Source: Prevotella sp. UBA2742
Lineage (GTDB): Bacteria; Bacteroidota; Bacteroidia; Bacteroidales; Bacteroidaceae
NCBI GenBank assembly: GCA_002353485.1
Contig: DEJS01000016.1
Span: forward strand, 1-64,000
Direction of reading: 5' to 3'
Length of the DNA stretch: 64,000 bases
Positions 44,035-51,867 of the stretch are shown one piece after another. Numbering within the stretch: position 1 is the first letter of the stretch; the number at the start of each line of letters is the position of its first letter. The translations under genes were made by a program, and so were the position numbers. The notes under the pieces are model-generated. The model had not been told where the DNA came from. It did not search any database and saw nothing but the letters and a program-made list of their open reading frames with translations.

Positions 44035-45492
44035 ATGGCTCCTGTACAAACAACAAAAATGTCCAACTGGCGTTGGGTCATTTGCGCGTTGCTGTTTCTT
44101 GCAACGACAGTCAACTACATGGACCGTCAGGTCCTGTCATTAACATGGAAGGACTTCATAGCCCCAGAGTTTCATTGGAACGACAACGACTATGGTACCA
44201 TTACGGGTTGGTTCTCCATCTTCTATGCCATTGCCAACCTCTTTGCCGGTAAGTTCATCGACTGGATGGGCACCAAGAAAGGATATCTGATAGCCATCTT
44301 CGTATGGTCAACGGGTGCCGTAATGCACGCTGGCTGCGGCTGGGTGGCCATGAACATCGAGGGCTACGACTCTATCGAGGCACTGCGTATGGTGCAGGCC
44401 GGCTCTGATGCTGCCGTGGCTATCGCTACCGTCTCGGTATGGCTGTTCCTCTCCTGCCGTATGATTCTGGCCCTTGGTGAGGCAGGCAACTTCCCTGCTG
44501 CCATTAAGGTCACGGCAGAGTACTTCCCCAAGAAGGACCGTGCCTTCTCCACCAGTATCTTCAACAGCGGCGCCTCGGTGGGTGCGTTGGCAGCTCCTGC
44601 CACCATTCCCCTGCTGGCCCGTGCATGGGGCTGGGAGATGGCCTTCGTCATCATTGGTGCTCTGGGATATGTCTGGATGGCCCTGTGGATATGGGCATAC
44701 GACAAGCCTGCCAAGAACAAGCGCGTCAACCAGGCAGAGCTGAACTACATTGAGCAGGACAACGACCTGGCCGACGTGCAGAACCATCAGGAAGCCAAGG
44801 AGGAGAAGACCATCCCCTTCTGGCAGTGTTTCAAGTACAAGCAGACCTGGTCGTTCATCGTGGGTAAGTTTATGACCGACGGCGTTTGGTGGTTCTTCCT
44901 GTTCTGGGCTCCGGCATACTTCTCTGACCAGTATGGCTATACTTCTGACTCGGCCATGGGTATCGCACTCATCTTCACGCTCTATGCCATCTGTACCGTG
45001 CTTTCTATCGGAGGCGGATACCTGCCCAAAATATTCGTCGAGAAATACGGCATGAACCCCTATGCCGGTCGTATGCGCGCCATGCTTATCTTTGCATGCT
45101 TCCCCGTGCTCGGACTCTTTGCACAGCCTCTGGGTACCTACAGCGCGTGGTGGCCGGCCATTCTTATCGGTCTGCTGGGCGCCGGTCACCAGTCATGGTC
45201 GGCTAACATCTTCTCTACCGTGGGCGATATGTTCCCCAAGTCCACCATTGGCACTATCACAGGTATAGGCTCGATGGCCGGTGGCGTGGGCTCGTTCCTC
45301 ATCAACAAGGGCTCGGGTATGTTCTTCACATGGGCCGACGGACAGGGAGGTGCCTTCTCGTTCTTCGGCTTCGATGGGAAGCCCGCTGCCTACATGGTGG
45401 TGTTCTGCATCTGTGCCGTGGCATACCTCATCGGATGGTGTATCATGAAGGCCCTTGTGCCTAAGTACAAGCCCATCGTGGTAGAAGACTAA
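44035..45492 (+). CDS. MFS transporter, hexuronate (ExuT)-like
   Basis: This 485-aa major facilitator of the anion:cation symporter family has twelve membrane helices. The N-terminus (NWRWVICALLFLATTVNYMDRQVLSL) and the loop containing EAGNFPAAIKVTAEYFPKKDR are typical of hexuronate and glucarate transporters such as ExuT. It begins 31 nt after kduI and ends at a terminator, closing the IIC-kduI-MFS unit. The likely substrate is galacturonate, glucuronate or a keto-deoxyuronate, by context. Confidence 0.85.
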   Translation: MAPVQTTKMSNWRWVICALLFLATTVNYMDRQVLSLTWKDFIAPEFHWNDNDYGTITGWFSIFYAIANLFAGKFIDWMGTKKGYLIAIFVWSTGAVMHAGCGWVAMNIEGYDSIEALRMVQAGSDAAVAIATVSVWLFLSCRMILALGEAGNFPAAIKVTAEYFPKKDRAFSTSIFNSGASVGALAAPATIPLLARAWGWEMAFVIIGALGYVWMALWIWAYDKPAKNKRVNQAELNYIEQDNDLADVQNHQEAKEEKTIPFWQCFKYKQTWSFIVGKFMTDGVWWFFLFWAPAYFSDQYGYTSDSAMGIALIFTLYAICTVLSIGGGYLPKIFVEKYGMNPYAGRMRAMLIFACFPVLGLFAQPLGTYSAWWPAILIGLLGAGHQSWSANIFSTVGDMFPKSTIGTITGIGSMAGGVGSFLINKGSGMFFTWADGQGGAFSFFGFDGKPAAYMVVFCICAVAYLIGWCIMKALVPKYKPIVVED

Positions 45493-45519
45493 ATATGACG
45501 GTCTGATAGAACAGAAAAG

Positions 45520-45550
45520 AGTCTCCCGTAAGGTCGGGGGACTTTTTTTT
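45520..45550 (+). terminator. Terminator after the MFS gene
   Basis: The stem AGTCTCCC / GGGGGACT (one G-U) with an 8-nt loop is followed by eight T. Confidence 0.85.
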
Positions 45551-45559
45551 GTCTTTTTC

Positions 45560-45591
45560 TTTGGTAGTATGGCAGAAAAGTAGTAAATTTG
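45560..45591 (+). promoter_or_regulatory. Promoter of the tandem sensor genes
   Basis: TTTG (45560-45563) and TAAATTTG (45584-45591) are separated by 20 bp, 32 nt before the ATG. Confidence 0.75.
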
Positions 45592-45623
45592 CCGAACAGT
45601 AACTATAATAAGCAACTACTGAT

Positions 45624-48600
45624 ATGATACGAAAGACTATACTGGCATTGGTCATTACTATGCTCCTGCCCGTGGTGGCACAGGCAGGGGTGCCCGATAT
45701 TAAGTTCCGCAGGCTGGACACCCGCAACGGATTGTCAAACTCGCAGGTGAACTGCGTCTATCGCGACTCGCGAGGCTATGTGTGGATAGGCACGGCATAT
45801 GGTCTGAACCGTTATGACGGCTATCGCGTGAAGACCTTCTTCTCGAACATGCGTGACACGACGACCATGCGCGACAACTACACAGAGCAGATTATGGAGG
45901 ACGTCGAAGGACGCCTGTGGCTTAAACAGGGCATGAACTACTGTGTCTATGACCCCGTGACAGAGACCTTCGAGCGCGACGTTACGCGCATCGTAGAAAA
46001 GTTCCTCCCGGGGCGCAATGCCGTGGAGCGTGTCTATATTGACCACGACAAGAACTACTGGATAAAGTTTTACGAAGAAGGCATCTTCTGCTATAATGTC
46101 AAGTCGAAGAAGGTGACCGAGTTCAAGATGGGCTATGGGCCGAACCAGATCAAGGAGCACTACGGCATTGCTGCCATGACGGACTATCCCTCAGGACTGG
46201 TCATCATGACCTATACGGGCGAGCTGCTGTGCCTGAACGGGAAAAAGGGTACCATAGAGTGGGAGAACGCCTGGATGCACGACCATGGCGTGCTACAGAG
46301 CCAGAACTACCGGTTGCTTATCGACAACGAGGAGAACCTCTACGTCGTTGCCGAGCACTATACCTTCATCTACGTCAAGAAAGAGAACCGCTGGTATTCC
46401 ACCGTGCGCGAGCTGATGCTGTCGAAAGGTATCGAGGGCCTGCCCGAGGGCCTGCAGGTGTGGGATGTCAAGATAGACCACAAGGGTCGCTTCTGGGTGG
46501 CCACCGACCATGAGGGCATGTTTGTCATCGACCCCAAGGACAGGGTGTTCAAGCAGTTCCTGAATAATAAGTTCGATGAGTCGACCATCAGCGATAACAC
46601 CCCACGCCAGATTTATGTCGATGGCGAGGGGCGCATCTGGGTGTCCACCTACAAGAATGGTGTCAACGAGTACAAGGAAGGTCCCACCAGCATTCGTAGT
46701 CTCGACTTCTTGGGCGACATCAATACCGTGGTGGAAGACCGCCACGGGCTCTACTGGATAGGCAGCAACACTCAGGGCATCATGGTCTACGACCCCAAGA
46801 CCGCTCAGGTGGTGGCCCACTACACAAAGGCCAATAGCAACCTCTCTGCCGATGTCATGGTGGGCAGCTGTGTGGCCAGCGACGGCAGCATCTGGTTTGG
46901 CTCCTATAACGGAGGACTGGTACGATGCATACCCTCGAAGGAAGCCCCACACCAGGCTACCATCGTCAACTGGCGTACCACCGGTGCAGCTGACGGACTG
47001 GCCACCAACAACGTGTGGAGCGTCACCGAAGACCATTGGCACCGTATATGGATAGCCACCCTGGGAGGAGGTATCCAGATGCTCGACCTGAAGACAGGGA
47101 AGTTCCGTTCCTGGAACCAGAAGAACGTCCCAGGGCTGCCCAGCGACTATATGACCAGCGTATGGTGGATAAAGAAAGGATGGCTCATGGTGGGCACCAG
47201 CTGGTTCTGGTGTTTCGTCAACCCTGTGACGGGTAAGGTGGCCAACCGTGTGTTGCCACAGACCGAGAATCTGCCCAACAACATGGGTTCTTCGTCGTGT
47301 GTCATTGAAGACTCGCGAGGGCTCATCTGGCAGGGCTCTGCATCGGGGGCGGCCGTCTACGACCAAAAGACCAAGAAGGTATGGCTGCTCGACATGTCGC
47401 ACGGACTCTTTGGCTCCAGCATAGGCTCCATCCTCGAAGACAAGAGTCATACCATGTGGGTGGTCACCGACCATGGCGTGTCGAAGGTGCTCCCAGAGAA
47501 ACTGGAGAACGGCGACTGGCACTTCACCGTGCGAAGCTATAACAACCGTGACGGACTGCAGCAGGAGACCTACAACCAGCGTTCCACCTGTCTGACGCAC
47601 GACGGGCTGATACTTATCGGAGGACAGGGAGGACTGGACATCATCAACCCGAAGGCGCTGTCTGACGTCAAGAGCAAGGAACGCCCCATCTTCAGCGGAC
47701 TGCAACTCTTCGACGAGGACGTCCCCGTGGGCCGCGAAGTCGACGGACGTGTCATCCTGGACGAAGCCCTCGACGTCTGTCGCGAGATTACCCTAAAGTT
47801 CAACGACCAGTTCACCATCCAGCTGGCCAGCGACGCTGGCAACGTCAACAACGGCAAGCGCTTTGTCTATATGCTGGAAGGGTTCAACGACAACTGGGTG
47901 AAGACCTCCGAGCTGAACCCCAACATTACCTATAACTCGTTGCGTGCCGGCAGCTACACCCTGCACGTGCGCATGCTCAACGACGACGGCACCTTCGGCG
48001 AAGAGGAGAGCACGCTCGACATCACCATACGTCCGGCACTTTGGCGCACCCGTTGGATGGTGCTGCTCTATATGCTTATCATCGCTGTCGTTGCCTGGTG
48101 GTGGCACAAGTGGTACCAGCGTCGTCAGGACGAGCGTATGAAGGCACTCAACCTGCAACGCGAGACGGAGAAGATGCAGTGGATGAGCGAGATGCGCATG
48201 CAGATGACCAAGGAGCAGCATGACAGCAATGGCGGTCCACGGCAGACCGTAGCCGGACAGGAGAAGGAATCCCTACAGCTCAGTTGCACCCGTACCAATC
48301 TGGTGCACGACGTCAAGCACATCTGCAAGGACTTTGCTGCCAGCTCAGCAGGAAAGAAGTGCAAGCTGACGTGTCGTTCGCTGATTGACGAGATTGACGC
48401 CAACATCGACTATGGCCGCCTGGAGGAGGCGCTGACCATCCTGTTGGGCAACTCCGTCAGGTTCTCGCCGGGCAACTGCCAGATTAACGTCAACCTGGGA
48501 CGTGTAGGCAAGGACAAAGCCGTCATACAGGTGGCCGACAACGGCATAGGCATCCGTGACGAGTTCAAAGCAACGGCCTTCGAGCCCATGGTAGGCAGCG

Positions 48601-48758
48601 AGGGCATCGGATTAGACAGAGTAAAAGACATCGTCGTGGCCCACGGCGGCACCATACGTCTGGAGGACAACCCGGGCGGCGGCACCGTCTTCGTCATCAC
48701 CCTGCCCGTCGAAGCAGAGGTAGAAGTAGAGGAAGCAGTGTTAATGGACGATGAGTAA
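45624..48758 (+). CDS. Propeller-domain membrane sensor with HATPase but no H-box (degenerate hybrid two-component sensor)
   Basis: The 1044-aa protein has a signal peptide (~22 residues) and a long two-component-regulator propeller region. A Y_Y_Y domain (about 740-805) and one transmembrane helix (~811-830) follow, then a cytoplasmic part. The ATPase is recognisable: N-box LEEALTILLGNSVRFSP (~932-948), G1 VADNGIGI (~970), G2 GSEGIGLDRV (~990). Between the helix and the N-box only ~100 residues remain. The usual phosphoacceptor helix with the SHE(F/L)RTP motif is absent, as are the receiver and AraC domains that end a full HTCS. The gene ends 9 nt before a paralogue with complementary losses. 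Confidence 0.85.
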   Translation: MIRKTILALVITMLLPVVAQAGVPDIKFRRLDTRNGLSNSQVNCVYRDSRGYVWIGTAYGLNRYDGYRVKTFFSNMRDTTTMRDNYTEQIMEDVEGRLWLKQGMNYCVYDPVTETFERDVTRIVEKFLPGRNAVERVYIDHDKNYWIKFYEEGIFCYNVKSKKVTEFKMGYGPNQIKEHYGIAAMTDYPSGLVIMTYTGELLCLNGKKGTIEWENAWMHDHGVLQSQNYRLLIDNEENLYVVAEHYTFIYVKKENRWYSTVRELMLSKGIEGLPEGLQVWDVKIDHKGRFWVATDHEGMFVIDPKDRVFKQFLNNKFDESTISDNTPRQIYVDGEGRIWVSTYKNGVNEYKEGPTSIRSLDFLGDINTVVEDRHGLYWIGSNTQGIMVYDPKTAQVVAHYTKANSNLSADVMVGSCVASDGSIWFGSYNGGLVRCIPSKEAPHQATIVNWRTTGAADGLATNNVWSVTEDHWHRIWIATLGGGIQMLDLKTGKFRSWNQKNVPGLPSDYMTSVWWIKKGWLMVGTSWFWCFVNPVTGKVANRVLPQTENLPNNMGSSSCVIEDSRGLIWQGSASGAAVYDQKTKKVWLLDMSHGLFGSSIGSILEDKSHTMWVVTDHGVSKVLPEKLENGDWHFTVRSYNNRDGLQQETYNQRSTCLTHDGLILIGGQGGLDIINPKALSDVKSKERPIFSGLQLFDEDVPVGREVDGRVILDEALDVCREITLKFNDQFTIQLASDAGNVNNGKRFVYMLEGFNDNWVKTSELNPNITYNSLRAGSYTLHVRMLNDDGTFGEEESTLDITIRPALWRTRWMVLLYMLIIAVVAWWWHKWYQRRQDERMKALNLQRETEKMQWMSEMRMQMTKEQHDSNGGPRQTVAGQEKESLQLSCTRTNLVHDVKHICKDFAASSAGKKCKLTCRSLIDEIDANIDYGRLEEALTILLGNSVRFSPGNCQINVNLGRVGKDKAVIQVADNGIGIRDEFKATAFEPMVGSEGIGLDRVKDIVVAHGGTIRLEDNPGGGTVFVITLPVEAEVEVEEAVLMDDE

Positions 48759-48767
48759 CGGCGTATC

Positions 48768-51700
48768 ATGAAGCGGACATTGACTCTCGTCACGACGCGT
48801 GTGCTCTTCACCACTACGCGTGCGCTTATCACAGGACTGCTGCTGTGCACCATGGCTCTCACGGTTGTGGCTGCCGACATGAAGTTCCGGCGTCTCGATG
48901 CCCGCGACGGTCTGTCCAACACTCAGGTCAACAGCATCTTCCGCGACAGCCGGGGTTACGTTTGGATAGCGACGCCCTACGGACTGAACCGATACGACGG
49001 CTATCGCATACACACCTATTATTCGCAGGCCAACGACACCACCACGCTGCTTCGTAATTCCATCGACGACGTGCAGCAGGACGGCATGGGGCGCCTCTGG
49101 CTGCGCCACGGGCCTTTATATTCACTCTTCGATCCCGTCAGCGAGACGTGCAACCGTCACCCTGAGCGCTGGCTGCACGAGCAGGGCGTCAAGGGGGCCA
49201 TAGAGCGCCTTTATATAGACCGCCGCAAGAACTTCTGGGTCAAGACCTACGACGAGGGCATGTTCTTCCTGAACCCGCGTACCCGTCAGGTACGCCGTTT
49301 TACCTTCGGCCCTGGTTCCCAGCAGGTAGGCACTGATTTCGGTGTCAGCGACTTTGCGGAGCATGGCAACAGCCTGCTTATGATTTCCAACAACGGCGAC
49401 ATCGTCAGTTTCCATACCTTACAGCCCCGCATCTCGTGGAAGAGCAGCCGGCTGAAACGCCAGGGCGCTCCCCGGAATGCGGCCTACACCCTGCATGTCG
49501 ACGTGCAGCAGAACATCTGGACACTTACCGATGGCGGCGCCTATGTCTTCCTGCGCCAGGAAGGGCGCTGGGTGCATTCCTCCGTTGAAGTGCTCCACCG
49601 TCTGGGCATTGCCGACACACCACGTGAGCTGCTTGTCTGGGACGCCGTCACCGATCGTCATGGACAGCTCTGGCTGGCTACTGACCATGAGGGACTCTGC
49701 GTCGTCGACTTCAAGAACCATCGTCTGCAGCAGTACAAGAGCATCAAGAACGACGAGACCACCATTAGCGACAACACCCTGCGCTGCATCTATCGCGACC
49801 AGCTGGACCGCATGTGGATAGCCACCTATATGAATGGCGTCAGCTACTATTCCGACAGCCAGTTTAACTTCCGACATGTCAACCTGGGTAATGTCAATAC
49901 CGTGTGCGTCGACCATCAGGGCATCTACTGGGCAGGTTCCAACGACCATGGCATTCTGCGCTATAACCCCTTTACAGGCGAATGCACGGTCTTCGACAAG
50001 GCCAACAGCCAGCTTGGCTCCGACATCATTGTCAGTAGTCTCGCGGCTACCGACGGCACCCTTTGGTTTGGCACCTATGAGGGCGGCCTCATCCATTACC
50101 AGCAGGGCCGCTTCACGACCTACCGTGCCACGGGCGACCCCAACGGACTGGTTACCAACAGCGTGTGGGCCATCAGCGAGGATGCCGACGGCAACGTATG
50201 GATAGGTACCTTGGGCGGCGGACTGCAACGCATAGACCAGCAGACCGGCCGCTTCACCACACTGCGTCAGGAAAACTCCAAGCTGCCCAGCAACTACATC
50301 TCGTCCATTCAGCTGTTGCCTGACGGGCGACTGCTCGTAGGGCACACCGAGTTCTATTCGCTGGTGAACCCCAAGACCATGTCCGTCGACAACTACCGCT
50401 TCGAGGAACAGCACTCCGACATCACCTTCACCCCTGCCTCCAACGTCGTATGTCAGGACAGCCGCGACCTGGTGTGGCAGGGAGCACCCTCCGGGGCCAC
50501 CGTCTGTGACCCAAAGACAGCCCGTTGCTATCTGCTCGACGCCAAGTCGGGACTCGTCGGCTCCACGGTTTATGGCATCGTCGAAGACGACCACCACGTC
50601 GTCTGGGTCGTCACGCAGCATGGTGTCAGCAGTGTCGTCCCTCAGTCGCAGCCCGACGGCAGCTGGCATTTCCTCGTCCGCAGCTACAATAACCGCGACG
50701 GCCTGCAGGACGGGCCCTTCAACCAGCGTTCCGTCATCCTTGCCCCCGACGGCCATATCGTCGTGGGCGGCCATGAGGGCCTTGACATTATCAATCCCCA
50801 GAAGCTCCGCTCGCATCGTCCTGTGGCAGAATGTCCCCTGCTCAGCGGACTGCGCGTCATGGACCGCCGCGTCAATGCACAGACGGACCGGCTGTCGCTC
50901 ACGGCTTCCGACAACCAGTTCACCATCTTCCTGAGCACCAACAGCGGCGAGGTGCACAACCGTACGCGCTTCGCCTACCGTCTGCTGGGACTCAGCGACC
51001 AGTGGCGCTATACCGACGATGCCGCTCCCGACATTACCTACATGGGTCTGGCCCCAGGCCGGTACACCTTCTGTGCCCGTCTGTTAGCTACCGACGGCAC
51101 GATGGGTACTGACGAGGTGCAGCTCGCCGTCAGCGTGCCGGCGCCCTGGTATCGCGCGTGGTGGATGAATATCGTCTATCTGGCTCTCATCGTCTTGTTG
51201 TTCTACTGGTTCTACCGCCGCGCCAAGGACAAGCTGCGCCTGGAACGCCTCAAACTCGAGCAGGAGAACAGCCACCGTCTGGGCGAGCTGCGACAGAAGT
51301 TTGCCGAGAGCATCAATGCCGACCTCCGGCAGCCCTTCCAGAACGTCTTCGAGAGCCTGAACGAGATCATGGAGCGCGAGACCGACGAACAGCGCTACGA
51401 GAAACAGCAACAGGTGTTCTCACATGTCGAGCAGCTCCTCGAAGAAGTCAGCAAGCTCGGCGCTGTCGGTCAGGAGCGTAACAGGCTGAATCCTGAGGTG
51501 CGCGAGCTCGAGATTGTCAGCCTTGACGAGAAGCTCGTCAAGGGCGCCACCGACTATGTAGAAGGCAACCTCGACAATGCCGACATCACCGTCGAGACCA
51601 TGGCCGAGGCACTGGGCATGTCGCGCGTGCACCTGTATAAGCGCCTCACGGCCATCACAGGCATGTCGCCCTCAGAGTTCATCCGGCAGATACGCCTGCG

Positions 51701-51860
51701 CCATGCCGAACAGCTGCTCAGCCGCAGCCAGCTCACCGTGGCCGAGGTGGCCTACAGGGTGGGATTCAACAATCCGCGCTACCTTTCCAAATACTTCAAG
51801 GAGCAGTACGGCGTCATGCCGTCAGAATATAAAGGCAAGTTAAACAGTACTAAACAATAA
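48768..51860 (+). CDS. Propeller-domain membrane sensor fused to an AraC-type DNA-binding domain (kinase and receiver lost)
   Basis: The 1030-aa protein has an N-terminal hydrophobic signal, a propeller sensor region clearly paralogous to the preceding protein, a Y_Y_Y domain and a transmembrane helix (~795-815). A helical stretch (~820-915) then leads directly into an AraC HTH (~919-1024, GMSRVHLYKRLTAITGMSP and VGFNNPRYLSKYFKEQYG). In the helix, residues 845-856 (FAESINADLRQP) align with the histidine-kinase H-box, but the phosphorylated His is Ala851. HATPase and receiver domains are missing. The result is a membrane-bound transcription factor that cannot be phosphorylated in the usual way. 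The GH31 gene starts 7 nt after its stop. Confidence 0.85.
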   Translation: MKRTLTLVTTRVLFTTTRALITGLLLCTMALTVVAADMKFRRLDARDGLSNTQVNSIFRDSRGYVWIATPYGLNRYDGYRIHTYYSQANDTTTLLRNSIDDVQQDGMGRLWLRHGPLYSLFDPVSETCNRHPERWLHEQGVKGAIERLYIDRRKNFWVKTYDEGMFFLNPRTRQVRRFTFGPGSQQVGTDFGVSDFAEHGNSLLMISNNGDIVSFHTLQPRISWKSSRLKRQGAPRNAAYTLHVDVQQNIWTLTDGGAYVFLRQEGRWVHSSVEVLHRLGIADTPRELLVWDAVTDRHGQLWLATDHEGLCVVDFKNHRLQQYKSIKNDETTISDNTLRCIYRDQLDRMWIATYMNGVSYYSDSQFNFRHVNLGNVNTVCVDHQGIYWAGSNDHGILRYNPFTGECTVFDKANSQLGSDIIVSSLAATDGTLWFGTYEGGLIHYQQGRFTTYRATGDPNGLVTNSVWAISEDADGNVWIGTLGGGLQRIDQQTGRFTTLRQENSKLPSNYISSIQLLPDGRLLVGHTEFYSLVNPKTMSVDNYRFEEQHSDITFTPASNVVCQDSRDLVWQGAPSGATVCDPKTARCYLLDAKSGLVGSTVYGIVEDDHHVVWVVTQHGVSSVVPQSQPDGSWHFLVRSYNNRDGLQDGPFNQRSVILAPDGHIVVGGHEGLDIINPQKLRSHRPVAECPLLSGLRVMDRRVNAQTDRLSLTASDNQFTIFLSTNSGEVHNRTRFAYRLLGLSDQWRYTDDAAPDITYMGLAPGRYTFCARLLATDGTMGTDEVQLAVSVPAPWYRAWWMNIVYLALIVLLFYWFYRRAKDKLRLERLKLEQENSHRLGELRQKFAESINADLRQPFQNVFESLNEIMERETDEQRYEKQQQVFSHVEQLLEEVSKLGAVGQERNRLNPEVRELEIVSLDEKLVKGATDYVEGNLDNADITVETMAEALGMSRVHLYKRLTAITGMSPSEFIRQIRLRHAEQLLSRSQLTVAEVAYRVGFNNPRYLSKYFKEQYGVMPSEYKGKLNSTKQ

Positions 51861-51867
51861 CAGCATC

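Noticed and set aside
49419..50957. 512-codon minus-strand frame within the second sensor gene (likewise 46293-47705 in the first)
   Set aside because: Shadow of the propeller repeats; no start context or motif.
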